From positions 1-19,947 of the forward strand of contig CAIUAO010000128.1 in NCBI GenBank assembly GCA_903897155.1: 19,947 bases of DNA. Direction: 5' to 3'. Of this stretch, positions 6,255-13,986 are shown piece by piece. A model generated the notes under the pieces. The model was given only the letters and a program-made list of their open reading frames with translations. It searched no databases and was not told the origin of the DNA. Numbering within the stretch: position 1 is the first letter of the stretch; the number at the start of each line of letters is the position of its first letter. The position numbers were made by a program, and so were the translations under genes. This DNA comes from an uncultured Actinomycetes bacterium. GTDB lineage: Bacteria > Actinomycetota > Actinomycetes > Nanopelagicales > Nanopelagicaceae.

Positions 6255-7446
6255 TATTTGATATCTCAAACCATGAAGATGGAATTTTAAGCTTTACTTT
6301 AAAATCTCCCACTGAAAGTTCGGATGTTTTACCCGAGCTAGAAATTGCATCAATGTTGATTGCGCTATTAGTAGCTGTGCGCCCAATGATTTTGAGTGAA
6401 AGAACATCAGGTAACTTAAAAGCTTCTGCTACGTTTTTTTGAATAAGCACTCGTTGCCAATGCGAGTAATACGGGTTTAGAAATATATCTAAACTCCATG
6501 GGTCTGGAACATTCGCTAGATAAGGCTGGCTACCACCCCACACGTCAGCACTTTTTTGTGTTGTACCCGCACTAGAGGCGAAGAAGTAAACGGAGATTGG
6601 TTTGCCCTGGTAATAAATTGCTAAGCCGCTGGTGGCATCTGTACTTGTTGTATCAACTGCAGCCTTCCAGTATGCACCGACAGTCTTCTCTGACTCTTTT
6701 GCATAGCCAATATAATTTTGATCATAAATTCCACTATAGATATTGCAATCACATTCTTTTCTTATAGATCCCAATTTGCCTAAAGCGTATGTTCGTGACG
6801 CAATTACTTGGGCTTGTAGCGCTGCTTGAAGATATCGCGAAGGGATCTCACTTATTCCATATAAGTACTCGTTATGGAGATTCATGGTGTTGGTTACTTC
6901 AATCTTTGCTCCCACAAGTCTTAATTGGATACTCCCATATCTAAGATTCATCATCCCCTGAGTGGTATTTATCGTGAGAACTCCACTGAAACTAATCGTC
7001 CAGAGTGGACTAGCAGGAAGGTTCTGCGTTGCTGCCTTTGGAGCTGTTATAGAAAGAGATATCCCCTTTGCACTTGCCAAAAAACGCAGTGATGATGTCA
7101 AAGGTACTGGTGTTGCTGCCAAGTCCCCCGCAGTCACGCTAAGTACCGTAGTAGGGATTAGCGAAGATTTACTTGCAACAAGTAGCGCAGAACTTACTTG
7201 GTGGGCAATATTTACACGAATATTTGTATTGTCAGAAACAGGAACTATTTGCGTGCCAGGGAAGTAGTAGTTAAGTATTTGCGTAGCACTTTTTCCTTCC
7301 ATCGCCTGTCCTTGTGCGCCGACCTGACTAAGTCCAACACCATGACCAAAACCTGAGCCACTGAGAATAAAATGGTCAGGGACACCATCTGCGTGTGCTG
7401 CGGTTGGAATTAAGATCAATATGAGCGCAAGAAAAGCGCGCTTCAC
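6247..7446 (-). CDS. Secreted SpoIID/LytB-domain protein
   Basis: A 399-residue exported protein. Residues 1-19 are a signal peptide (MKRAFLALILILIPTAAHA, cleavage likely after AHA). SGFGHGVGLSQVGAQGQAM (31-49) is the SpoIID-type GHG..SQ.GA motif. The core SpoIID domain has LYGISEIPSRYLQAALQAQV (195-214), where E200 corresponds to the catalytic Glu of SpoIID lytic transglycosylases, then ASRTYAL and YFFASSAGTTQKSADVWGG (287-305). SpoIID cleaves denuded glycan strands in spore formers. In non-sporulating actinobacteria these homologues are thought to act in wall remodelling, but the substrate is not established. Start GTG 7446 overlaps the glycosyltransferase stop as GTGA, so translation is probably coupled. 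A CDC pair (C232, C234) is unusual and might form a disulfide or bind metal. Confidence 0.88.
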   Translation of the reverse strand: MKRAFLALILILIPTAAHADGVPDHFILSGSGFGHGVGLSQVGAQGQAMEGKSATQILNYYFPGTQIVPVSDNTNIRVNIAHQVSSALLVASKSSLIPTTVLSVTAGDLAATPVPLTSSLRFLASAKGISLSITAPKAATQNLPASPLWTISFSGVLTINTTQGMMNLRYGSIQLRLVGAKIEVTNTMNLHNEYLYGISEIPSRYLQAALQAQVIASRTYALGKLGSIRKECDCNIYSGIYDQNYIGYAKESEKTVGAYWKAAVDTTSTDATSGLAIYYQGKPISVYFFASSAGTTQKSADVWGGSQPYLANVPDPWSLDIFLNPYYSHWQRVLIQKNVAEAFKLPDVLSLKIIGRTATNSAINIDAISSSGKTSELSVGDFKVKLKIPSSWFEISNTN

Positions 7447-8438
7447 TGCCTTACCAAATTCTTAGGTGATGTAAGAAAGCCCGCTCCCCACGAGAAATGC
7501 ATGGTTGCCAAGACTGCTGGCAACATTAACTTTTCGATCGGAGTCTTGCCAATAATAAGTGCACCTAAAAGATTGCCAATCAAATACCCGGCGAGTGGCA
7601 AGAAATAAAGAGGGCCAAAAGCGCTTCCAGCTAGAAGAGAAATGAGGCAAAGTATCAAAGTTACAGGCGGGGCGAGATATCGAAAGTTGACCGTTCCTTT
7701 GTGACTTCTTGTTACCGCCCTGCGCCAACGACCATATTCAAAATACTGTTTTGCAAGCGCTCGTAAATTCGGCCTTGGTCTATACGTCACAACTAAATCT
7801 GGATCAAACCAAATAATTCCACCATCTTGGCGCAGTCTGAAATTTAATTCCCAATCTTGAGCCCGTGTGAATCTTTCGTCATACCCACCAACTTTTTCAA
7901 GTTTAGATTTTTCAAATACACCTAAATAAACCGTATCCGCTGGGCCAGCTTTTCCCCCGGTATGAAAGCGAGAAGCACCCACACCAAGTGGGGAGCGCAT
8001 TGCCGTTGCAACCGCATTTTCAAATATATTTTCACCTACTGCAGCCATTACTCCCCCTACATTTACCGCTTGTGTTTGGTTCATCACGGCAACTGCATGG
8101 GAAATGTATGTAGGAGAAATTTCTGCATGCCCATCGATTCTGCAAATAATTGAATACTTCGCATGAGTAATCGCCCGGTTAAGTCCGGTTGCTGTTCTGC
8201 CAGTTGGATTATCAACAAGAACAATCCGTGGATCTTTAGTTGCAAGCATTTGAGCTATCTCATTTGTCTTATCTGTCGATGGCCCCAAAGCTAAAATTAC
8301 TTCCAGAGGACCTAAGTACTTCTGAGCCAAGATCGCATGTATAGAGTCCTCAAGAAAGCGCTCTTCATTTAGGATTGGCAACACTACCGAGACGCCGGTA
8401 GTGGCTTCTGTGATGGGTTTGCCAGAATTCATGCTCAT
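7443..8438 (-). CDS. ExoA-like family 2 glycosyltransferase with C-terminal membrane helices
   Basis: A GT-A fold inverting glycosyltransferase, probably extending an envelope or exopolysaccharide on the inner face of the membrane. Residue numbers are from GTG 8447. The nucleotide-binding start is VSVVLPILNEERFLEDSI (19-36). RIDGHAEI (103-110), a DXD-equivalent typical of succinoglycan ExoA-like enzymes, binds sugar nucleotide and metal. QDWELNFRLR (197-206) holds the catalytic acid region. Hydrophobic helices at about 260-300 and 307-325 anchor it. The reading frame is open to GTG 8447, but TAATGT (8448-8453) directly abuts that codon. If TAATGT is the -10, the first usable start is ATG 8438, used here; ATG 8432 is also possible. 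Linked to the SpoIID gene by a GTGA overlap and divergent from UDP-glucose dehydrogenase. Acceptor and donor are unknown. Confidence 0.88.
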   Translation of the reverse strand: MSMNSGKPITEATTGVSVVLPILNEERFLEDSIHAILAQKYLGPLEVILALGPSTDKTNEIAQMLATKDPRIVLVDNPTGRTATGLNRAITHAKYSIICRIDGHAEISPTYISHAVAVMNQTQAVNVGGVMAAVGENIFENAVATAMRSPLGVGASRFHTGGKAGPADTVYLGVFEKSKLEKVGGYDERFTRAQDWELNFRLRQDGGIIWFDPDLVVTYRPRPNLRALAKQYFEYGRWRRAVTRSHKGTVNFRYLAPPVTLILCLISLLAGSAFGPLYFLPLAGYLIGNLLGALIIGKTPIEKLMLPAVLATMHFSWGAGFLTSPKNLVRQ

Positions 8439-8447
8439 ACATTGCAC

Positions 8448-8453
8448 ACATTA
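8448..8453 (-). promoter_or_regulatory. Candidate -10 box (glycosyltransferase-SpoIID unit)
   Basis: TAATGT on the minus strand ends 9 nt before ATG 8438, giving a leader of about two bases if transcription starts 7 nt downstream. It sits back-to-back with the ugd -10 (8468-8473) in a 42-bp gap, so the two promoters share upstream DNA. Confidence 0.35.
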
Positions 8454-8467
8454 CTGTTTCCGCCGAC

Positions 8468-8473
8468 TAGTAT
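8468..8473 (+). promoter_or_regulatory. -10 box of leaderless promoter (ugd)
   Basis: TAGTAT, 7-nt spacer CGGGGCA, then ATG 8481. This fixes the ugd start at 8481 rather than the in-frame ATG at 8442, which lies upstream of the box. Confidence 0.6.
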
Positions 8474-8480
8474 CGGGGCA

Positions 8481-9800
8481 ATGGCACTAAAAATCTCTGT
8501 GATTGGCACCGGATACCTCGGTGCTACCCATGCTGCATGTATGTCCAGCCTCGGTTTTGAGGTTGTGGGCGTGGATGTCGATGCCTCCAAAATCACATCC
8601 TTGAATGCTGGAAAGATTCCATTTTATGAACCAGGCCTAGAAGAACTTCTTGCGCAAGAAGTAAAAAGTGGGCGCCTTACATTCTCTTCCGATTTCAATG
8701 CCATCAAAGACTGTGATGTCCACTTTATCTGCGTAGGAACTCCTCAAGTAAAAGATGGACTTGCTGCAGATCTCACATATGTCAACGGAGCCCTTGATTC
8801 GATTGCAAAGATTATTAAGGATGGATCACTTGTTGTTGGTAAGTCGACTGTTCCAGTTGGTACTGCAGCGGCGCTTCGTGAGCGCCTTCTAAAAATTAAT
8901 CCAAAACTAGATTTAGCGTGGAATCCAGAGTTCTTGCGAGAAGGTTTTGCTGTAGAGGACACTCTTAAACCAAACCGACTTGTTGTTGGAGTGGCAAATA
9001 GCAAAGCAGAGGAAACTTTAAAACAGGTTTACGCAAAGAGCTTATCTGAGCAAACACCATGGGTAGTTGCTGATCTTCCTACTTCTGAACTTGTGAAAGT
9101 TGCCGCTAACTCCTTCTTGGCGACAAAAATCTCCTTTATTAACGCGATGGCTGAAATTTGTGAAGCTGCTGGTGGAGATGTCACTGTGCTAGCAAAGGCA
9201 ATTGGATATGACCCTCGTATTGGAAATAAATTCCTTCAAGCAGGAATTGGATTTGGCGGAGGGTGCCTACCTAAAGATATACGGGCATTTATGGCGCGCG
9301 CCCAAGAACTCGGAGCAGAGCAAGCAGTTGAATTCCTACGAGAGATTGACTCAATAAATATGCGTGCGCGAGCACGTGTTATTGAATTAGTTCGTAAAGA
9401 CTTAAGCGATGACTTACGCGGCAAGAAGATTGCTGTTCTAGGCGCTGCTTTTAAACCAGATAGTGATGATGTGCGCGACTCCCCAGCACTTGATATTGCA
9501 GTACAAATTCAAGCAGCAGGTGCTGATGTAATGGTTCATGACCCTAAAGCAATGCCTAATGCCCAGAAAAAGTTCCCTGTACTTAAATTTGCTGATTCCA
9601 TTGAAAAATGTGTGGAAGGTGCGGAGTTAGTCTTGCATTTAACAGAATGGAAGATCTATCGGGAGATTAATCCTGCAGCTCTCATAAAGTTAGTAAAAAA
9701 TCCAATTCTGATTGATGGACGAAATGCTCTAGATCGAAGTGAGTGGCAGAAAGCTGGTTGGCACGTTAGAGCGCTAGGACGCTCAGATACTGCTATTTAA
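8481..9800 (+). CDS. UDP-glucose 6-dehydrogenase
   Basis: A 439-residue enzyme that oxidises UDP-glucose to UDP-glucuronate with two NAD+, supplying acidic sugar for envelope glycans. The N-terminal Rossmann motif GTGYLG is at 9-14, with VDVD at 31-34. Central-domain residues are K206 and N210 (ELVKVAANSF). The catalytic Cys262 lies in GFGGGCLPKD (258-266). The C-terminal UDP-binding domain includes GAAFKPDSDDVRDSP (321-335). Length is usual for the family. The related UDP-N-acetylmannosamine dehydrogenases share the fold, but the Cys region and overall pattern favour UDP-glucose. Start ATG 8481 gives MALKISVIGTGYLG; an upstream in-frame ATG at 8442 would add 13 residues and overlap the opposing promoter. 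The stop overlaps the purE stop by 4 bp. Confidence 0.93.
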   Translation: MALKISVIGTGYLGATHAACMSSLGFEVVGVDVDASKITSLNAGKIPFYEPGLEELLAQEVKSGRLTFSSDFNAIKDCDVHFICVGTPQVKDGLAADLTYVNGALDSIAKIIKDGSLVVGKSTVPVGTAAALRERLLKINPKLDLAWNPEFLREGFAVEDTLKPNRLVVGVANSKAEETLKQVYAKSLSEQTPWVVADLPTSELVKVAANSFLATKISFINAMAEICEAAGGDVTVLAKAIGYDPRIGNKFLQAGIGFGGGCLPKDIRAFMARAQELGAEQAVEFLREIDSINMRARARVIELVRKDLSDDLRGKKIAVLGAAFKPDSDDVRDSPALDIAVQIQAAGADVMVHDPKAMPNAQKKFPVLKFADSIEKCVEGAELVLHLTEWKIYREINPAALIKLVKNPILIDGRNALDRSEWQKAGWHVRALGRSDTAI

Positions 9801-10309
9801 AAACCGGTTCGTGTATTTCGTTTTGCATTAAGTGTTTTGCCTTTTTCAAGGGAGCCTTTTCGGGCACTCTCCATTAATTCAGATACCTTTGCAGAAACCT
9901 TAGAATCATTAATTCCTAAAATTCGAGCTGCTAGTAAGCCAGCATTTTTCGCATTTCCTACCCCAACCGTTGCAACAGGAATGCCTGCGGGCATTTGAAC
10001 GATTGAGAGCAGAGAATCCATACCATCTAATACTTTAAGTGGAACTGGAACTCCGATGACTGGAAGTGTTGTTGCTGCTGCAATCATTCCAGGCAAGTGA
10101 GCTGCTCCTCCTGCTCCGGCAATAATTACTTTATATCCTGCCTTTGCTGCTCCGTGAGCAAATTCCAACATTTCATCCGGAGTGCGGTGGGCGCTAATAA
10201 CATCAACATTAAAACTGATGCCACATTCTTCAAGAACTGTTGCAGCCTCTTGCATCACTGGCCAATCAGAGTCTGAACCCATAACAATCGCAACTTCTTG
10301 ATTACTCAT
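9797..10309 (-). CDS. purE: N5-carboxyaminoimidazole ribonucleotide mutase
   Basis: A 170-residue class I PurE converting N5-CAIR to CAIR in purine synthesis, working right after PurK. Visible motifs are VAIVMGSDSDWPVM (6-19), the active-site SAHRTP (39-44) with H41, the glycine-rich AGAGGAAHLPGM (64-75) and GVPV (86-89). Residues after about 150 (KGSLEKGKTLNAKRN) are a basic, probably disordered tail. Start ATG 10309 overlaps the purK stop by 8 bp and has a clear AGGAG Shine-Dalgarno 6 nt upstream, inside purK. The gene is last in the birA-purK-purE unit and meets ugd tail to tail, sharing a TTAA at the stops. Confidence 0.96.
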   Translation of the reverse strand: MSNQEVAIVMGSDSDWPVMQEAATVLEECGISFNVDVISAHRTPDEMLEFAHGAAKAGYKVIIAGAGGAAHLPGMIAAATTLPVIGVPVPLKVLDGMDSLLSIVQMPAGIPVATVGVGNAKNAGLLAARILGINDSKVSAKVSELMESARKGSLEKGKTLNAKRNTRTGF

Positions 10310-11426
10310 CGATCGCTCCTGTCATGTAGTCAACTGCGTGGGCAACTTCAGACCTTAATTGTACGAGATCATCACCAATCATGGTTACGTGAGCAACTTT
10401 GCGCCCTGGGCGCAATTCCTTCATGTATTGGTGGATTTTGAGTTTTGGGCTCCGTGCCATGAGGTGTAAATATGGCGGATACAAATCTTTACTCTTGTTT
10501 GTATCTATTCCAATGACATTGCCCATAACGGCCCACTTTGAGACAAGTGACGTATCGCCCAGCGGGAGATCTAGAACAGCACGTAAATGTTGTTCGAATT
10601 GGCTTGTTACAGATCCTTCAATACTCCAGTGGCCAGAGTTATGTGGACGAAGCGCAAGCTCATTAATAATAAGTTTGCCACCAACAACAAATAGCTCAAC
10701 AGCCATAACTCCCACAAGATCGATACCTTGAGCGATTGCTAAAGCGATATTTCCGACCTCAACTGCGAGTTCCTCTGTGATATCTGGGATAGGCGTGATT
10801 GTTTGTGTACAAATTCCGTCGCTTTGCACAGTAAGAGTCGGAGCCCATGTTGCTGCCTGTCCGTGGGGAGATCTTGCAACCATAACGGCAATTTCGTAAT
10901 CAAAGTTGAGTTTCTCTTCAAGCAATAGCGTCTGATTCACCTTGCTATGCAACTTCTCTAATTCTGATTGGGTAGTAATAACAAAAACTCCTCGGCCGTC
11001 ATAACCGCCAGTGGGTGTTTTTGCAATAAGTGGGAAAGTGATTGGGCTTATGCCCCCGTCATAACTAGACCATTGTGGATTTGGAAGTTTGAGCTCACTT
11101 ATCTTCTGCCGCATAAGTAATTTATTTTGGCTAAAAATAAAGGAAGAAGCGCGTGGAAATACTTTTACTCCAGCTTTTTCGATTGCCTCTATTGTCTTGG
11201 CAGGGACCTGCTCGTGCTCAAAAGTAACAACATCACATTTTTTTGCCCATGTCAGGACTGCAGCTTCATTGCTTAAATCCAGAACGACATAGGGAGCAAT
11301 TTGTGCTGCGCTATCTGTAGATGAATTGGCAAGGAGTGAAAGTTCAATTCCAAGGTCTACTGCTGCTGGAACCATCATGCGCGCAAGCTGTCCTGCGCCG
11401 ATTACACCAACTTTAGGGAAGCTCAC
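10302..11426 (-). CDS. purK: 5-(carboxyamino)imidazole ribonucleotide synthase
   Basis: A 374-residue ATP-grasp enzyme that uses ATP and bicarbonate to make N5-CAIR from AIR, the substrate of PurE. The N-terminal dinucleotide-like motif is VGVIGAGQLARMM (6-18). The ATP-grasp loop is KTPTGGYDGRG (136-146). The metal- and phosphate-binding region INELALRPHNSGHWSIE (254-270) and TSQFEQHLRAVL (274-285) are the family signature. The GTG start at 11426 overlaps the birA stop as GTGA, so purK translation is coupled to birA. A purK-purE pair next to birA is also the arrangement in mycobacteria (Rv3279c-Rv3276c-Rv3275c region). Confidence 0.96.
   Translation of the reverse strand: MSFPKVGVIGAGQLARMMVPAAVDLGIELSLLANSSTDSAAQIAPYVVLDLSNEAAVLTWAKKCDVVTFEHEQVPAKTIEAIEKAGVKVFPRASSFIFSQNKLLMRQKISELKLPNPQWSSYDGGISPITFPLIAKTPTGGYDGRGVFVITTQSELEKLHSKVNQTLLLEEKLNFDYEIAVMVARSPHGQAATWAPTLTVQSDGICTQTITPIPDITEELAVEVGNIALAIAQGIDLVGVMAVELFVVGGKLIINELALRPHNSGHWSIEGSVTSQFEQHLRAVLDLPLGDTSLVSKWAVMGNVIGIDTNKSKDLYPPYLHLMARSPKLKIHQYMKELRPGRKVAHVTMIGDDLVQLRSEVAHAVDYMTGAIDE
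10316..10320 (-). promoter_or_regulatory. Shine-Dalgarno AGGAG before purE
   Basis: AGGAG, 6-nt spacer, ATG 10309, lying within the last codons of purK. It shows that internal operon genes here use classical ribosome binding while first genes do not. Confidence 0.8.
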
Positions 11427-12181
11427 TGTCCAGAGTTTATCGAAAGATGGACGATGTCTCCTACCGTGATCACATCTCCCGATTCCAAAAGTAACTCGCC
11501 ATCTGACCCAACGCCCTTCGCTTTGCCAAAGATCTCATCGCCATTGGGTAGAAGTGCTTTGACCTCATTGCCAATTGTTGCCGAGAGCGCTCGATAAGGT
11601 GCTTTGAATTCTGCGCCTAGCAGCCAACTCTCATAGTTGTCATGGAACCTACGCAAAATTGCCGCAAGCAAATTGTTTCGGTCGATCTCAAGGCCAGAGG
11701 TGATAAAAATAGAAGAGGCTGTATCTACAGGTAATTCATTAACTTGAGTACTGACATTAATTCCAATTCCGACAATAATTCCATCTTTATATTTTTCACA
11801 AAGTATTCCAGCGATTTTTCCTGAACTTGAAATCACATCATTGGGCCATTTAGTTTGGTAGTCACGTGTTGATGTAACTTCGTTAAGAGTTTGGGCAACG
11901 CTTACTCCAGATAAAAGTGGAATCCATCCCCAGGCATCTTTTCTTTCTGGTCGTATATAAAAAGAAAAGAGGAGAGCTACATGTGGCTCTGCATCAAATG
12001 TTCGATCAAGTCGTCCTCTGCCTTCACTCTGAAATTCACTCACCACACAGTCACCGTTACTGACGAGTTCGGTTTTTAACTCATCTTGAGTTGATGTGGT
12101 CAGTGAAAGTACGCGTACTCGCCAGTAAGTAGAAGCAACTGCGCGCATAATTTTTTCTTCATCAAGTGATGCCCGTATCAC
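11423..12181 (-). CDS. birA: Biotin-[acetyl-CoA-carboxylase] ligase, HTH-less type
   Basis: A 252-residue biotin protein ligase that activates biotin as biotinyl-AMP and attaches it to the BCCP lysine, here presumably K540 of the divergently encoded alpha subunit. Motifs are EGRGRLDRTF (53-62), KWPNDVI (111-117), GKIAGILCE (121-129) with the catalytic-type K122, and GIGINV (138-143). The SH3-like C-terminal domain ends GDIVHLSINSGQ. There is no N-terminal helix-turn-helix, so it is not a BirA-type repressor. GTG 12181 is the first start after an in-frame TGA directly upstream. An internal ATG at codon 12 would give a start closer to the conserved STYWRV and cannot be excluded. It leads the birA-purK-purE unit. 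Confidence 0.93.
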   Translation of the reverse strand: MIRASLDEEKIMRAVASTYWRVRVLSLTTSTQDELKTELVSNGDCVVSEFQSEGRGRLDRTFDAEPHVALLFSFYIRPERKDAWGWIPLLSGVSVAQTLNEVTSTRDYQTKWPNDVISSSGKIAGILCEKYKDGIIVGIGINVSTQVNELPVDTASSIFITSGLEIDRNNLLAAILRRFHDNYESWLLGAEFKAPYRALSATIGNEVKALLPNGDEIFGKAKGVGSDGELLLESGDVITVGDIVHLSINSGQ

Positions 12182-12199
12182 TCACACCCACTTCGCTAG

Positions 12200-12206
12200 T
12201 AAAGTA
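12200..12206. promoter_or_regulatory. Overlapping divergent -10 boxes of accD (+) and birA (-)
   Basis: On the plus strand TAAAGT (12200-12205), spacer ACTCAC, GTG 12212 predicts a leaderless accD mRNA. On the minus strand TACTTT (12206-12201) occupies five of the same six base pairs and would start birA with a short leader of about 12 nt before GTG 12181. The accD box is well supported by its spacing. The birA box is weaker, because its distance to the start is not the strict 6-7 nt. Confidence 0.5.
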
Positions 12207-12211
12207 CTCAC

Positions 12212-13774
12212 GTGACTGACTCGACAAATAGTACTGCCGGCAAGATCAAAGACTTAAAGGCACGCCTTGAAAAGGCACACGCAAGTGGAAATGATGCTGC
12301 GGTTCAAAAGCGTCATGACGCGGGCAAGATGACAGCGCGCGAACGTATCAACAAACTAGTTGACCCAGATTCATTTGTTGAATTCGATGCTTTTGCCACA
12401 CACCACTCAGATAAATTTGGAATGGACAAGTCCCATCCATATGGAGATGGCGTAGTGACGGGTTATGCGACTATCGATGGAAGAACAGTTGCTCTATCTT
12501 CACAAGATTTTATGATTTTTGGTGGATCACTCGGTGAAACCATGGGTAAGAAGATCGTCAAAGTTATGGACTTCGCACTCAAGAGTGGTATTCCACTGAT
12601 CAGTCTTAACGACTCTGGCGGTGCACGTATTCAAGAAGGTGTCGCATCGCTGAGCCAGTATGGCGAAATATTTAAGCGAAATGTTCGCTCATCCGGTGTT
12701 ATCCCTCAGATCTCAGTAATCCTTGGGCCTTGTGCTGGTGGCGCTGTTTACTCACCTGCAATTACAGATTTCACCATCATGGTTGACCAAACGTCTCATA
12801 TGTTTATTACCGGTCCAGATGTCATCAAAGCTGTAACTGGTGAAGAAGTTGGAATGGAAGAACTTGGTGGAGCTAATACTCATAACGCCAAGACAGGTAA
12901 CTCACATTACTTAGCTGAGAATGAAGATGCTGCTCTTGAATATGTAAAGGCGCTACTTTCATTTTTGCCAAGTAATAACCTAGATGACGCACCGGTTTTG
13001 AGAGCCACAGAATCACAAGACATCTCACCATCAGATAGAGCCCTTGATTCTTTGATTCCTGACAATCCAAATAAGCCATATGACATGCGTATTTTAGTTG
13101 AAGCGCTACTTGATGAAGCAGATTTCCTGGAAGTCCATGCACTCTTTGCTCCTAATATTTTGGTTGGTTTTGGAAGAGTCGAGGGAAAGTCTGTTGGAAT
13201 TATCGCTAACCAGCCTCAGCACTTTGCAGGAACACTAGATATTGATGCAAGTGAAAAGGCAGCTCGTTTCGTGCGCACATGCGATGCATTTGGAATCCCT
13301 GTTGTAACTCTTGTCGATGTACCCGGATTCTTGCCTGGTACAGAGCAAGAATGGAATGGAATCATTCGTCGCGGGGCAAAACTGATTTATGCATACGGTG
13401 AAGCATCTGTTCCTCTTGTCACAGTTATTACGCGCAAAGCATATGGCGGTGCTTATATCGTGATGGGCTCAAAGCATTTAGGTGCAGACATCAACCTTGC
13501 ATGGCCATCTGCGCAAATTGCCGTTATGGGAGCACAGGGCGCTGTAAATATTCTTCACCGCAAAGAGATTGCAGAAAAACCAGCAAAGGCAACTGAGCTT
13601 GTAGCTGAGTACGAGGAAGAGTTACTTAACCCTTACATCGCTGCAGATCGTGGATTTATTGATGCAGTAATAGAGCCACACACAACTAGGGCACAAATTA
13701 CAAAGGCGCTGGCTGCTCTTGCTAATAAACGTGTTGACCTTCCTACTCGTAAGCATGGAAATATTCCACTCTAA
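12212..13774 (+). CDS. Acyl-CoA carboxylase beta (carboxyltransferase) subunit, AccD5/PccB type
   Basis: A 520-residue carboxyltransferase that moves the carboxyl group from biotin to acetyl- or propionyl-CoA, giving malonyl- or methylmalonyl-CoA. The N-terminal half has the oxyanion-hole stretch GPCAGGAVYSPA (172-183). The C-terminal half has the matching RKAYGGAYIVMGS (408-420) with GADINLAWPSAQIAVMGAQG, and the typical ending KHGNIPL. Crotonase-fold halves are thus complete. Resemblance to PccB/AccD5 suggests a propionyl-CoA or dual-substrate enzyme, but specificity cannot be settled by eye. The GTG start at 12212 has no Shine-Dalgarno; TAAAGT lies 6 nt upstream. It heads the accD-accE-maf-accA unit, and its stop overlaps the next start as TAATG. 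Confidence 0.95.
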   Translation: MTDSTNSTAGKIKDLKARLEKAHASGNDAAVQKRHDAGKMTARERINKLVDPDSFVEFDAFATHHSDKFGMDKSHPYGDGVVTGYATIDGRTVALSSQDFMIFGGSLGETMGKKIVKVMDFALKSGIPLISLNDSGGARIQEGVASLSQYGEIFKRNVRSSGVIPQISVILGPCAGGAVYSPAITDFTIMVDQTSHMFITGPDVIKAVTGEEVGMEELGGANTHNAKTGNSHYLAENEDAALEYVKALLSFLPSNNLDDAPVLRATESQDISPSDRALDSLIPDNPNKPYDMRILVEALLDEADFLEVHALFAPNILVGFGRVEGKSVGIIANQPQHFAGTLDIDASEKAARFVRTCDAFGIPVVTLVDVPGFLPGTEQEWNGIIRRGAKLIYAYGEASVPLVTVITRKAYGGAYIVMGSKHLGADINLAWPSAQIAVMGAQGAVNILHRKEIAEKPAKATELVAEYEEELLNPYIAADRGFIDAVIEPHTTRAQITKALAALANKRVDLPTRKHGNIPL

Positions 13775-13986
13775 TGGCACACAGTGAAGGTTTCCCCCGC
13801 GAGTTTAAAAAGCTCGGGTTCACAATCCATAGTGGTACTCCTACACCTGATGAACTATTAGCACTTTCACGCGTGATTGATCATTTAGAGAAGAATCAGA
13901 ATCCGGGAAAGAAATATAGAAGTTCTTGGGCAAGACTTAAGATCGCAAGTTCGCTACCCAAACGTTGGGGAACTACAGCCTCATGA
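13774..13986 (+). CDS. Acyl-CoA carboxylase epsilon subunit
   Basis: A 70-residue basic protein of the AccE/PccE family, which bridges alpha and beta subunits in actinobacterial carboxylases and raises activity. Visible marks are the GTPTPDELLALSRVI segment (21-35), matching the family's G-x-P-T-x-E-E-L-A-A helix, then a basic linker and SSWARLKIASSL (50-61) with the conserved W52. The family diverges fast, so context weighs heavily: ATG 13774 overlaps the beta-subunit stop (TAATG), and the alpha subunit is two genes on. Its TGA stop overlaps the Maf start as ATGA. Confidence 0.85.
   Translation: MAHSEGFPREFKKLGFTIHSGTPTPDELLALSRVIDHLEKNQNPGKKYRSSWARLKIASSLPKRWGTTAS

Noticed and set aside
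8442..8480. Longer ugd reading from ATG 8442
   Set aside because: The extra 13 residues do not fit the family, which starts just before the Rossmann motif, and the -10 box TAGTAT lies inside this stretch 7 nt before ATG 8481.
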